Below, in pieces: positions 10,827 to 23,034 of a stretch of 64,000 bases of DNA. The first letter of the stretch is position 1. Each line of letters starts with the position of its first letter. The position numbers were made by a program, and so were the translations under genes. A model generated the notes under the pieces. The model made no database searches. It saw only the letters and a list, made by a program, of their open reading frames with translations, and had not been told where the DNA came from. The stretch covers positions 1 through 64,000 of the forward strand of contig NW_026705929.1 of the NCBI RefSeq assembly GCF_029867415.1, written 5' to 3'. The DNA is from Vicia villosa (taxonomy: Eukaryota > Streptophyta > Magnoliopsida > Fabales > Fabaceae).

Positions 10827-11515
10827 TGTCGCGGGCGAAAAACCGTTTTTGTTCCTCTTTTTTGTGGATGAGACACCTGATGCCTTCTTTGGGCTCGAGT
10901 GCTCAAAAAAATGATTTTTCTTTGTTTCGACCAAACTTTTTATTATTTCCAAAGGAGGAAAAGGAAAAAAGCTGCAATAACCTAAAAGTGGGGGGAGAGA
11001 TCTTTGGGTAAGAGGGTTGGTTATACGAAGGGAAGGTATTAGCACCCAACGTATCTATAGTACTCTATAGGTTTCTTTGTTATGTTTTATTCCATTCTTG
11101 TTGTGGTGGAGGTTCTTGTGAAATAGGTGGGACCTAAGGTGTTTGTTTGATTATGCTCGCAAAGATCATCGCAATCCTCTGCATACATATCCCCTAGAGG
11201 GAATCAGAGCATCTGTAGCTCGGGGTCTACGGGTGCTAAGGTTTGAATGGTTTTTTTTTTGTTTTGTTTTGCTCGCCAAGGATCGACCTTGTGCCTACGT
11301 ATTCTCAAAGGGATGTTGAGAAAGTCAGAGCAATCGTAGTTCCCACTTATGCTAGTGGAAGCAAAGGAAAATAGACAAATGTCGTCTAAATGCTAGATGT
11401 ATCTAATCTATATCATCACATACATCTGTTTGATTTTGTTTGAAAATCTTTTCATTATAAGCCCGGGGCCATGCCACTTAGGGTGCTTAGAATGATAAAG
11501 ATGTTTTTGTGTTTA

Positions 11516-11720
11516 ACCAGCCTTGTGGCAAAAGTTTCAATGAAGTCAGCCTTGTGACAAAAACTTTGACTAATCAGCCAGCCTTGTGGCAAAAGTTTCA
11601 ATGAAGTCAGCCTTGTGACAAAAACTTTGATTAATCATCCAGTACGGTGGTAAAACAGTTTGATTGATTAGCCAGCCTTGTGGCAAAAAGGTTTGATTGA
11701 TTGATTGATTGATTGTTTGT
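11516..11720. repeat. Tandem ~61-bp repeats in LTR
   Basis: Two near-identical units (about 11518-11578 and 11579-11640) contain CAGCCTTGTGGCAAAAGTTT and CAGCCTTGTGACAAAAACTT, followed by degenerate units and a short (GATT)n run near 11695-11716. Confidence 0.7.
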
Positions 11721-11804
11721 GATGATATATAAGAGATACTCCTAGTATAGAGATGAAAAATGTCTAATCTCCTAGGGTATTTGTTTTGGATATTGGGGAT
11801 GCTT

Positions 11805-12090
11805 ATAAGAAGCCCGTGGGTCCTTGTACGAAGCCCAAGAGGAGGCTATCCGAGGGTCCTTGCATTGTAAGCCCAAGAGGAGGCTATGGGAGGGACAATC
11901 CAGGGTCCTTGCATTGTAAGCCCAAGAGGAGGCTATGGGAGGGTCACTCGTTTGTACAAAGCCCAAGGGGAGGCATGGTATAGTTGGTTTGAGCTCTTAG
12001 AGCGATTTCACCGGGAAACCATACTCTATGTCCTAACCTAAACTAGTGGAGATTCTTTGCACGAAGCCCAATAGGAGGCTATGGGGAACC
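11805..12090. repeat. Imperfect repeats with AAGCCCAAGAGGAGGCTATG
   Basis: The motif AAGCCCAAGAGGAGGCTATG and variants recurs about five times (near 11835, 11868, 11920, 11958 and 12064), separated by GGGTCCTTGCATTGT-like spacers. Confidence 0.65.
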
Positions 12091-12259
12091 TAGTGTTGTA
12101 CTAAGTTGAATAAGCATATAACACAATCACAAGTATGAACAAGTACGAACAAATATGAACAAGTACATGAACAAATATGAACAGTTATACATATATGACA
12201 AAGTGTGTGTATATAATGGAGTTTATGAAGGAAATATACTTGTAAGCATGATCCATTTG

Positions 12260-12870
12260 TATACACAGGGCTCGGGACTCACACTCGGGGAGAGGTCCAT
12301 TTGAGTTTATTAAAAACTATGTAAACAGGTATTCACAAAAGGGCTTGGGACTTATACCTACATGGAGGCCCATGGTATATTTTTGGGAAGATTTAAAGAA
12401 ACCTTCGTTTTTGGTTTGTTATTAAAGTTAAAAAACACGTTGATTGAGATATGTACAAAAAAAAGTGTACAATGAAATACCTAATTTCATGTACTTGAGT
12501 GGGTATGTACAAAAGGGCTTGGGACTTATACCTACGTGGAGGCCCGTGTTTTATTTACAAAACATGGTTGACTGTTTATTTACAGACGCGAGGTTTCGCT
12601 TTTGAAAAACTGTTTGAAGATTTGTTTTGAAAGAGTTTTCTGTACAAAGAAAAAACTGTATAAAGAAAAGGAAAGGGACTTATACTCTCTAATATTCGAG
12701 AGGCCCATGTTTTATTTTCATAAAACATGGTGGACGGTTTTAAAAAAGAGTTGAAAGATTTGTTTGTAAAAAAAACTGTTTGGAAGTTTATTTGGAAAAA
12801 GTTTTCTGTTAAAACTGTACAAAGAAAGACGAAAGGGACTTATACTCTCTAATATTCGAGAGGCCCCACA
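12260..12870. repeat. Dispersed GGGACTTATAC...GAGGCCC repeats in LTR
   Basis: Blocks with GGGCTTGGGACTTATACCTA or GGGACTTATACTCTCTAATA followed by GAGGCCC recur near 12345, 12515, 12675 and 12835, with degenerate sequence between them. Confidence 0.55.
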
Positions 12871-13353
12871 TCGTTTTGAAAATCAATTGATCAATTAAAA
12901 AGATTTAATCAATAGTTTCCTTTGAAAATCAAAAAGAAATGGTTTACCGTTTTTGAAAAGAATCGTGATCGCTCGTTTTTAAACAATTTGAATTTTGGAA
13001 GAAATCAATTTAATCAAGATAAACAAGAAGATTGTCTTCAATTAACACTTAGATGATTAGGGTTTGCTTCAAAAAATATTTACAAGTGATTAAATTTGAA
13101 AATCAAATGAAAAAACAATATTTAAAAGTATTAAAATTACTTAAAAACAAGTCATTTTAAAACCAATTAAAAATGTATCAAATAAATATTTTTTGATAAT
13201 TTTTTTTTAACATTGTCAAAATATGTATATTAAATAAAGAGTGTAAAAAAAATGAAGTGAAAATAATGAATTTTGATTGGTTAAATGAGTGGTTAAAGTT
13301 TGTTAAAAAATGAAAGAAAATAGGTTGCAAAAAAAATGGTTTTGTCTCCAATA

Positions 13354-13408
13354 GGGCTTGAACCCACGCCCTCTCTCTCACATGCCAAAACCTGGACCAA
13401 CTGAGCCA
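13354..13408 (-). other. tRNA-like A-box/B-box segment inside the LTR
   Basis: On the minus strand TGGCTCAGTTGGT (A-box-like, 13396-13408) is followed 43 bases later by GGGTTCAAGCCC (B-box-like, 13354-13365). This is the spacing of an internal Pol III promoter in a tRNA. A full cloverleaf is not evident, so it is a tRNA-derived or tRNA-like relic. Confidence 0.55.
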
Positions 13409-14361
13409 CGCTTGTGGCTTGTTAAACATACGCTTCCAGTTCAATATATTTTAAAACAACAATTTGAATTTTCTGAACCAAAAAAACGCGCCAAGAACAC
13501 AACCCTAACTGATTTTCAAAATTCTTCAAAACTGTGTTGTTTTGATCAATCAAAGGGTCCATCTCACTCGGTTTTTCACGAGGAACATGATGGTGGTCTT
13601 ATAATTCATTTATTTTTACTCTAAAGGGGTCAATTTTGTGATGAACACGAAGAACCCTAAAACTGAAATTCAATGTGAAATCGTGTATGATCATGATATG
13701 ATGCAATTGATTGAGGGTTAATGATCCTCATAGGTGCAGAAACAAGATGGTATGCTCATATTTCATTTATGATGCATGTATGATAGAGTTTGAAGTTCAT
13801 GAGCACTTACCTCAAAAACGGCCAAACTGGAAATTGAAATCGTGCCTGGAGGTGTTACAGATGTTGTTTCTTGATCTGGACAGCATCAATGGACCCTATG
13901 GAACATGTTTGAATGCTTGGAACAGTTTGAATTCACTTGAGCAAGGCCATGGAACCTGAACTGCAGTTGCTTGGAGTGAGAATCGAATCTGATGATGGAG
14001 GTGTTTCAGATCATGGATAATGGTTGGAACAGTTCATATGAAGTATATGGAGTGTGTTTGGATGGTTAGATTGGACAGATATGGCCTGGTATGAGAATTG
14101 ATATGTTAAGGCTCATTTTATGCAAATATGGTGGTTGAAGAGTGATTCTGAGATTTAGGGTGATTTGGGGTGTATGGATGGATCAAACACATCATATTTG
14201 ATGTTTATGAGATGTTAGAACCATCACTTTGGCCATAACTCAAAGGGTTTGGAGGTTGAGTTTTCTACCTCTTTGAAAACTATGAAACTTGCAATTCAAG
14301 AAAGAAGAGAGAAAACCTATAATTGTGAGGTTTTGGTGTGTTTTTGAATGGAGTTTGGACC

Positions 14362-14375
14362 TCTATTTATAGGCC
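14362..14375 (-). promoter_or_regulatory. TATA box of the 5.1-kb Ogre-type LTR
   Basis: On the minus strand the sequence is GGCCTATAAATAGAGG, a consensus plant TATA box, about 1.57 kb from the LTR start. Confidence 0.65.
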
Positions 14376-15944
14376 AAGGATTCTGAACTCCAAGCTTTTG
14401 CAAGTTGATCAAGAATGATGATTTGGCTTAAGAGATAAAATGGAATCTTTTACATTAAATGCAAATGGTTAAAAGTGACTAAACCATGGTTAAATTCCAA
14501 GCTTCCTATCCTCTTCCATTCTGATCTTTAAATCAGAAAATATCTTCAATCATTGCATCTATGCATCATTATTTGGATCATTTGGCAATTTGGTTCAAAA
14601 CTTTGGCAAAATGACTTGAAATTTCAAGTGAAAAGTTCACTAATGGCAAAATTCAAAACCATAGCTACACTCCATATTTTTTCATGCTCTTGGACATTTT
14701 GGAAAGCTCATATTACATACTTCAAAACCCTAGTTGGAAGTTTCTTCAAGATCCTTAAGGAAGTGGGTGAAAAAGATCCATGAACTTTGAGAAAAATGAA
14801 GTTTTAAGTGAAACTTTCAAAAAGTACCAACTTTGAAGCACCATATCTCTTAAATGGTTGATCTTATGGAAAAAATTTATATGTGTCAAAGTTGTTTACT
14901 GGATCAAAATCTACAACTTTCATGTTGGAAGTTTTTTTCAGTTTGTAGGTGAAATTTTGAGAAATTCCCTTTCAAAGTTTGGAAAAAACCATGAAAAACA
15001 CTTAGAAAAATTTTCTAAGTATGAAAGTCAAACTTTGACTTTTTGATTCTTGATTGATTTTCTTGATTTTTCTTGATCAAATGACTTCATATATCATATA
15101 TTGATGATTCAAAACTTCAAAAGTCATGGTTGACCAAAATTCCCCAAAAGTCAATGGTGATCTTGTACAGTTGACTTTTTCAGACGAATCGCGTTTCTGG
15201 AGATTTCAAATGAAACAGGCTATCCTCATCAAATGAATGGTATGAATGGATCACATTGAGGCATTAGAGGATATTGAGCCATGGTTTGAGTTGTGGCACC
15301 ATGTCCTGATTAAAAAGTCAGTTGTTCAGTGAATTAGGTCAAAAAACCCTAATTGTCGACCTGATGAAATTGATGACTGTAGGTCTTGAATTGAGATGCA
15401 ATTTCCATGGGATATTGTCATAGGGATTATTTGAGGATGATTGAAACCTTTGATTGACTTCCTGGGGGTTTTTATGGTTTCCCAAATGTGATCCCTGATT
15501 TCAGTCCCTGATAGTTCAAAACCCTGATCTGAGGATTTGTCTGATCAATCTTTGTGTAGGAGATGTTATGAGCCAATGGATTAGGTCAAAGTGATGTACT
15601 TGGGGTATTGAGGTCATGTCCCAAGCCATTAGGTCAAATTCTGAGCAAAAGTCAGGAGTATGCTATCTTCAGTCAAAACCCTAATTTAGTCGATTCAGAG
15701 CCTTTGAGCTTGTTGAGGTGAATCTCTGAGGACCAAATGTTGATTGTTGATGAGGATAGTTCTTTTGAGATGAAGGGAGAACAAAACCCTAATTGATTGT
15801 TACTTGTACTGATGAGCGATTTCCTGATTAAATCCTGCTGAGTCACAAGTAACAAACACAAGCTATGCAGTTTGTTAGAGATGCAAATGATGCATATGCA
15901 GATGATATGAGGTGGTATCTTAGGTCAAAAATTGAGGTATGACA

Positions 15945-17761
15945 GCTCCCGACAGAGATCAACTCTGGGCCATGACTCAAAAGGATAAAGAGAGTTTCAA
16001 AGAATACGCTCAGAGATGGCGTGAAGTTGCTGCTCAAATTTGTCCTCCTCTTGAAGAGAAAGAAAAGACAAAAATCTATCTTAAGACTTTGAGTCCATTT
16101 TACTACGGACGAATGGTCGCAAGTGCACCTAGTGACTTTACCGAGATGGTAAACATGGGCGTACGTCTAGAAGAAGCAGTTCGAGAAGGACGCTTGAACA
16201 AAGAATCAGAATCTTCTATTGGTCCTAGGAAGTATGGAAGTTCTTTTCAGAAGAAAAAGGATCAAGACGCCAGCAATGTCTTGCACAAATCAAGAAAGAA
16301 GTTTCAACCTCAAGTTGCTACAGTAACTCCGGTTGTTAACTCAACGCCAGTTTATCAACCTCAGGTTTCTCAACAACCATTTCAACAAAGGTCGCAACAA
16401 CCTCAGCAACAGGTTCGACCTCCAAATTTCAACAATCGGGCACCAAGGTATCCTGCCTTTGACCCCGTGCCAAAACCGTATGCGGAATTGTTTCCAACGC
16501 TACTGAAAAAAGGACTCATTCAGACGAGGAGTCCTCCAAATCCTGCAAACAGTTCTTCACCATGGTTCAAGGCTGACCAATCCTGTCCCTATCATCAGGG
16601 GGCACCAGGTCACAGCATTGAGAATTGTTTCCCTTTCAAGATCGACGTTCAAAGATTAGTGAAGAGTGGAATTCTATCCTTCGAAGATACTAATCCTAAC
16701 GTCCAAGAAAATACTTTGCCGCAACATAAAGAAGCTTTAGTGAATTTGATAGATCAACACCCCAATGTCATTCAAATCAATGACATCCGTCAGATAGGGG
16801 AAAATCTCGTCAAAATGCACGCTAGACAAGCTGGGTACGGCCATGTACCACCTCACAACTACTTCACATGTGAAATTTGTTTGAAGAATAATCAAGGATG
16901 TGCTGTAGTTCAAGCTGCATTACAAGAACAGAAGGACTTAGGATGGATCCAACACATCCGAGTCAAAACTGAATGCGACATCAACATGGTTCGAGGATGT
17001 CCAGGAGAATACAATATCTATAGAGTTGAAGATCTCGAAGGATCGGTAGTCAGGTTCCATAAAACTTTAAATGGACTTGCCTACTTTGGAACAGATTTCC
17101 ATCCTTACAGTAGATGCAGAATTTGTCGAAGAAATTCGCAAGGGTGTTTGCGCGTCCGCAATGACATTCAGAAACTAATAGATGACAATACCATTACAGT
17201 TCTTGCCAACAGAGAAGATGCAAATTCTTTACCGTATATCCTCAAATTAATCAAGTTGAACCAATGCAAGTCAAGTATGACAGCAGGAAGACAGCAATTG
17301 CTCCGTTAGTCATCTACTTACAAGGTCCTGTACCGTATGAGTCCAGCAAGGCTATACCATACAAGTACAACGCTACATTCATTGATAATGGTAAGGAGAT
17401 ACCATTACCATCTATTGTCAACATTGCTGATGTGAGTCGAGTCACTAGAAGTGGACGAGTCTTCAACAGAACAACAGAAAATGTGGAGAAACCTTCGGAA
17501 GAAGCACCACATAAGCAAGACAATCGTCCGACTAATGATGTTCAAGCGAAAGAAAATGATGAGATCTTGAAGTTAATCCAGAGAAGTGAATACAACATTG
17601 TAGATCAACTGCTACATACTTCGTCTAGGATATTTGTGCTTTCCCTACTATTGAGTTCTGAGGCTCAAAGGGAAGCTCTACAGAAAGTTTTGGAACAAGC
17701 TTTCGTAGAACCTGGTATTACCATAAGGCAATTCAACAACATCGTTGCCAACATCTCCGCA
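15945..17761 (+). pseudogene. Ogre-type Ty3-gypsy gag, 5'-truncated and frameshifted
   Basis: Translation starts inside gag (APDRDQLWAMTQKDKESFKEYAQRW), directly at the LTR end, so the N-terminus is lost. The first frame is open to 17309. It carries the gag core (SFKEYAQRWREVAAQI), a proline/glutamine-rich part (about 16300-16440) and a zinc-binding motif of the Ogre type (CPYHQGAPGHSIENC, near 16590). A frameshift near 17264-17309 moves the reading to another frame (YKYNATFIDNGKEIPLPSI), which ends at the TGA at 17762. Family: the Tat/Ogre branch of Ty3-gypsy. Confidence 0.75.
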
Positions 17762-18342
17762 TGAACTAATCTAAGTTTCTGTGACGAAAATCTTCCTGAA
17801 GAAGGAGTGGATCATAACATTCCACTCAACATCTCAGTTAACTGCATAGGTGATGTTCTCACATGAGTCCTAATAGACAATGGATCCTCTCTCAACGTCA
17901 TGCACAAATCAACCTTATCAAGATTATCCTTCAACGATTTCCCGCTAAGGGACAGTCACGTCATCGTCAAGGCGTTCGACGAATCGAGGAAGTCAGTTTT
18001 TGGAGAAGTTGATCTTCCCATAACTATTGGACCTCATACTTTCAAGATTACTTTCCAAGTTATGGATATCCAGGCAGCATACAGTTGTTTGCTAGGTCGC
18101 CCATGGATTCATGAAGTTGGGGCAATTACTTCAACACTTCATCAGAAAGTGAAGTTCATACGAAATGACAAATTGGTAATCGTATGTGGAGAACGAGCTC
18201 TAATCATCAGTAGTCTATCGTCATTCTCCGACATAGAAACAAAAGAAGTTGCTGGAACTAAATTCCAAGCACTTTCCTTGGACAAGGAAATGAGAAATCA
18301 GCGTCAATCTCTTCCTACAAAGATGCAATCCAAGTTGTAAAG
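17762..18342 (+). pseudogene. Ogre-type aspartic protease, broken
   Basis: VLIDNGSSLNVMHKSTLSRL carries the protease active site (D-N-G-S), followed by the flap and LLGRPWIHEVGAITSTLHQKVKF. It follows gag in the usual order. Stops at 17762 and about 17863 and a frameshift around 18315 interrupt it. The protein would cleave the gag-pol polyprotein. Residues after LGRPWIH are well preserved, so the damage looks moderate. Confidence 0.75.
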
Positions 18343-19008
18343 GATGGCACTACCAGTGGTTGGGGGCACATTGAGATTCCTACCAACAACAAGAACAGAA
18401 TAGGAGTTGGATTCTTTCCAACATCATCAAGGACTATTCCAGGAATTGAGGTAGTCCTCCCAATTCAAGAAACTTTCCGCAGCGGAGGTTTTCTTCATCT
18501 TGTTCAACAAACAGTCAATACCATCGGTACGGAAAACACCGATGAGAATTTTGAAATGGAATGTATGTCCTACCTTCTCGAAGCAGGATACATTGTCCTA
18601 ACAGAGTCTAATTCACCTTGCTGTTATCCGACTAAAGGATCTGGAAGTAAGACTCAACCAAGCAGTGACGAAGTTACTAACAGCTTCACCACCAGAAGTC
18701 ATGGTTCATCAGAAGAAGTTCCTCCTATCCCCGAAGAAACCTGGGATTCATTAGGAGAACCAAGCGGAAAATTCGACTACATGGTGAAATACTCCGCTCC
18801 TAAAAGTTCAAAAATCTCTCTTGAGGACATTGTTCCAACTGGATGGGACATTGATCATGAGTACCTTACTCATCCAAAAGAGATATACAAACCTTGCTAT
18901 TCATCATCAGCATATGGTGAAGTCATCATTGAGGATTATATCCCCATTTCACCTTCTGAGGCTACGGATCTAGAGTTTACATACCTAGTCAATGCCATCT
19001 TGGTTTAG
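18343..19008 (+). pseudogene. Ogre-type pol segment after protease, truncated before RT
   Basis: The frame after the protease frameshift reads DGTTSGWGHIEIPTNN and later MECMSYLLEAGYIVL, open from about 18343 to the stop at 19006. It resembles the linker between protease and RT in Ogre elements. No RT motif is reached; the sequence passes into LTR-like DNA at about 19010-19040. Confidence 0.5.
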
Positions 19009-19231
19009 ACATAGATATACACCCTTTAGATAGAAATAAACATAGGTGGATACCATCGAGTACGATGGGCGTGAGGGGTGCTAGCACCTTCTCCTTGCGT
19101 AACCGACTCCCGTACCCTGTTCTCTGGTCGAAAGACCTTGTTCTTATTCGAGTTAGGTTATCTGGTATTCCTTTCCCTCGATGGGATAAATATATTAGTG
19201 GCGACTCTGATCATTTTTTGCGGTAGCGACA
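19009..19231 (+). repeat. 3' end (U5) of an Ogre-like LTR
   Basis: It ends GGTAGCGACA at 19231 and contains GTGGCGACTCT, as the array LTRs do near their ends, plus a GGGGTGCTAGCACCTTC block seen in related LTRs. The left limit (about 19009-19040) is approximate. It abuts a Tekay integrase fragment, with ACCAC next to its end. Confidence 0.55.
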
Positions 19232-19368
19232 ACCACGACCCAAATAGCTTCACAATTCTTGACAGTTCTCGGTAAACCAGAAACAAAATCTATTGATATG
19301 CTATCCCACTTCCACTCAGAAATAAACATCGGTTGCATAAACCCATATGACTTCTGATGCTCAATTCT
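19232..19368 (-). pseudogene. Tekay-type integrase fragment, inverted
   Basis: Read on the minus strand this short piece encodes EHQKSYGFMQPMFISEWKW and SIDFVSGLPRTVKNC, ending in IWVV. That is the stretch just before the VDRLTKSAHF of the chromovirus integrase core. The continuation lies in the opposite orientation at 23035. The piece is bordered on both sides by LTR sequence. Confidence 0.8.
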
Positions 19369-19800
19369 TGAATATGAATGAATGCAAAAGAAATACGGGG
19401 AAAAGAAGGAATTATTTACAAGTGTGCTCGCTTAGGCCCCGCGACCCAATGCCTATGTATCCCTTACAAGGAATCACAGCTTCCGTAGTTCGGCTCAATA
19501 GTTTCCATTTGTTTTGTGTTTTTTAGTTGAACAGAGGTTAAGGTCACAATCCACGATGCTCGACCTTTGGAGACTTATACGCCTAATTCTGGACTGGACT
19601 TAGCTTGTTCTTAGCAGGAGAATGAACTTGGGTTTGTGTTTTTTATGTAACTACATGATGAACAAAACCCAATACAAGGTTTCACACCACTTCATCACTT
19701 TGTTTTAATTCGAGCCTTTATTAGGTGTTTGAGTGTTTTTGGTTGAGTATTTTTTAAGGGGAATTTATCTGCGAGTTGAATCACATAAAAATGTATAATG

Positions 19801-19975
19801 ATCGAGAAACAGATTAGGGAATGAATCCCACTCATTTCTCTCCCATTATATAGTGATTGAGAAACATATTAGGGAATGAATCTCACTCATTTCTCTCCCA
19901 CTAAGTGATTGAGAAACAGATTAGGGAATAAATCCCACTCATTTCTCTTTCACTATTAGTAAAGTATGATTTGCC
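19801..19975. repeat. Three tandem ~55-bp units
   Basis: The motif GAGAAACAGATTAGGGAATG followed by AATCCCACTCATTTCTCTCC occurs three times (near 19804, 19859 and 19911) with minor changes. Confidence 0.75.
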
Positions 19976-21566
19976 TCTTTATTTATTAAGTATTTTAAAG
20001 TTTGAAAGGAAAAAAAATGAATAAGGGAGACTAACCTATTTCTCTAACCTAAGTGTTATTCTAATCTAAGTCTAATGTTAACATGGTGACTAAATTCTAA
20101 AAGGAGCATACAAGTGATATCCACAAAATAGGCCAAAATATGGCCAAAAACCGAAGCAACAAAATCATACAAAAATTATACAAAAATAACATGAAAATAA
20201 TACAAAAGCATAAGAGAAGCAATTCAAGTATTAGTGCAAAATTAGTCTAAAAAATACTACTATTTTTAGGAGTTTTTTAAATGTTAAGGGATCTCTAATT
20301 CAAGCCTAAATTGTACTAAAAAACCTAAATTCTAATAAGACTAAACTAGTATTTTTTTATGGGTTTTTCAATGTTAACAATCACCTAAAATTCTAACAAA
20401 ATTTTAATGGTTATATTGCATTCTCATTACCTAAAAATCTAACCAAAATGTGATTTTTATAAGCTTTCTATTATCTAAAAAAAATAAACTAAGTAAAAAA
20501 AACCTAAAACCTATCAATTAAGTGTGAAAGAGGGGGGTGTTAATTAGAAACGGTGGTGTCATGGTGATAGGGCGCAGGGCCCAGGGGTCAGGCCCAAAGC
20601 AAATTCTTGGTAACTCAGATTTTTGTTAAAAAATGGTGATAATGGGCCTCAGGGGGTGTAGCAACAGAATTTTCGTATGAACATGGCCTAAAGATCTAAT
20701 CCAATGTTATTCAGATTTTTATTTATCATAATTTTTTTGTACTAAAGAAAAGAAAAATAAATAACTAAAAAAAAAAGAAGGGGATTAGGGTTACCAAAAT
20801 GTGACGATTGGCATCCTTTCTGAAGCTTCTTCCTCCTCTCTCACCGAACGAAACCACGGACGACGGCTCCCTCTCTTTCTCACAGGTGCGACGACGACGG
20901 CGGGGTTCTCCTTCTCTGTTTCACTCTCATCTCTCAGCCTCTCGTCTTACCTCTCGTATCGGTTCTCAAACTCACTCGATTGCATCTCTCAATTCATCTC
21001 TGATTCGATTAATACTCTCTAATTCGATGACGGAGACGGGAAAGAATCTAAGGGATAAGAACGTTTACCAACTCGAGATGATGTTCGGTAGCCCTTTGGT
21101 GTTCGTCGGCGCCGATGCCAAGTCCAGAAGATGTGTTTTGAGACCTTCACGTATTTTGTAACCTTTGTGTTATACTTCTTCTTCGTCTTTCCTCTGAGTT
21201 GTTACTCGTAACAACGCCGTTGTTGGTTAATTGCAGAGAAGGGAAGTTTGAAGTGATGATCCCTGTCGTATGAGGTTGATGAAGGAGATTATGATTGATG
21301 AAGTTTGCGATGGAGAATGAGGTTCTGAATTTGTGAAGAGAGAAAGATGAAGATTATGAACAATTTGTCGCACATGAAGATTGGTGATTTTCTGTGAATT
21401 GAAGATTGAAGCTTGGAGAAGATGAAGGTGGTGGAGAGTGAAGAATGGTGGAGAGTGGAAGTGTGAATCTGAAAATGAATGGTGAAGATGATGGAGTAGA
21501 GTGTGTGAAATGGTGTGAAAAAGTGGAGAATGAATCTAGAGAGGCTTCTCAATTGGAGGGGAGTCA

Positions 21567-21578
21567 GATTTATAGAGG
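21567..21578 (-). promoter_or_regulatory. TATA box of the antisense LTR
   Basis: Minus-strand CCTCTATAAATC lies 1.46 kb from the LTR start, a position like that in the neighbouring 5.1-kb LTR. Confidence 0.5.
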
Positions 21579-23034
21579 TTGAAGGTTAGTTCCCTTTCTC
21601 TTTTTTCTGTTGAATCTGTTATAGGTTAGTAACTGAATCGGTTTGAGTTCTGTTAGGTTAGTTATAAGACGGTTGAGGTCAGTTAGGTGGTTAGAAATCT
21701 GTTATGTTAGTTGTAGGTGGTTAGAATGTCATAAACTGATTTTTCTGTTAGTGAAAACTGTTAGCTTAGTTGAATGAGAACTGAAGTTGGTTGAGGGTTA
21801 AGAAAAGTTGGTTATATGGTTTGTTGAATGCTACTGTTAGTTTGTTACACTCTGTTTTTTTTTTGTTGGGTTTCGAAGTGTATGGGGCTGAAGGTATGTG
21901 AAATGGTTTTGTGGATTGATTGCAGCTGGTGTATTGTAAGCATTTTTATGGTTTATGAAGGGCTTTTATGTGGCTGAACTGAGGTTGTATGGTGATGTGT
22001 TTGATTTTGTAGGTTGGCTTGAGCAGTGGTGTTTGATTCAATCATTCCTTCAACGAGAACCTTGAAGCCGGCATTCATTTGGACCACATCTTCACGGAGA
22101 AACCATCATTGCTTGGTCATAGAGAACACTTGAAATAAGGAGCAATTAGGATGGGATTTGGGATAAGAACAATAGGCTCCTCACGTTTTCTCTTATTGTA
22201 ATTTTCCATATACAGTAGTATTGGTGATGTAACAGGATGATGAGATGTAATGGGTCTCAAAATGTATCATATAATATGGCTCTTGTGGAAGCCTTAAATG
22301 AAATTCGAATTCATCTTCCCTTCTCCTTGTTTGCTCATTCAAGTATTTCTTCTATTTCAATTTCACCTTCAAATACTTCTCTTCTCTTTGTCAACAAGTG
22401 ATAAAGTGATGTGGATTTGAACTTTGAGAGGTAAATGATGTAGAACTTTCTTTTGTAATATGTAAACATGTGTGGATTTTTGACCATATGTAAATGTAGT
22501 GAATGAATCTTCTAGATTAAACTTCTTTATCTTTTGAATGAATTTTTGCTCTTATTTCTCAAATCAGATCCAAATCACCTTGCAAGCCATGTAACAAACA
22601 ATAGGGACAATGATAATGTCTTGATCACCACATGAGTTTACAAACATCACCTCTTGCATCATGACCTAACTTTTGTAACTCAAACCAAGAGCTTTTACCT
22701 AATCTTCTCTTACTTGACCAAGCCTTGAAGAATCCTTGAAGTATGAGTATGAAGATGTGGAAAAAGTACACCCAAGATAACCTTGAGATAAAATCCAATG
22801 AACCTCAGTTGAAGCGCGAAAGATTCAAAGCCTTGGTTTTAATGTTAACTCTCAAATTCACTGCTTGAATAATAACCGGAAAAATCAAACTTTAATTTGC
22901 TATGCATGCCTCAACATCGTTATGAGACCCCTGAGCTTCCCAGATCTTTGATCTCATGCCATTTTTTTAGATGTTTTATTTGATGAATGAATGCGAATTC
23001 ATGTAAATATGTGGAAAAATTTTAGGGTGCAACA

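Larger units (their letters stand above)
10827..15944 (-). repeat. Ogre-type LTR, antisense, 5.1 kb
   Basis: Read on the minus strand it starts TGTCATACCTCAATTTTTG at 15944 and ends ...CGCCCGCGACA at 10827. The start resembles the LTR starts at 33457 (+) and 61886 (-), all TGTCATACC. A clear TATA box lies at 14364-14371 (minus) and a tRNA-like A/B-box segment at 13354-13408 (minus). No protein is encoded. One side borders the SIRE envelope-like ORF, the other an Ogre gag. The five flanking bases (gcaag, gctcc) do not match, so it is not a simple solo LTR. Confidence 0.75.
19369..23034 (-). repeat. Main part of an Ogre-like LTR, antisense
   Basis: On the minus strand it begins TGTTGCACCCTAAAATTTT at 23034 and runs to 19369. 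A TATA box (CTCTATAAATCTGAC) is at about 21567-21578. It holds three ~55-bp tandem units at 19801-19975. No recognisable protein is encoded; two short frames around 20808-21161 (+) and 21289-21552 (-) match no known family. Together with 19009-19231 it would make one LTR of about 3.9 kb, but an inversion separates the two parts. Confidence 0.55.

Noticed and set aside
11516..12095. CRISPR-like array
   Set aside because: The repeats are imperfect, spacers are repeated too, and the DNA is plant retrotransposon LTR.
10827..15944. Simple solo LTR
   Set aside because: Flanking pentamers differ and the two sides belong to different elements.
20801..21161. Plus-strand reading frame of 117 codons within the antisense LTR
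   Set aside because: No family motif, low complexity at the N-terminus, and it lies antisense to the probable transcribed part of the LTR.
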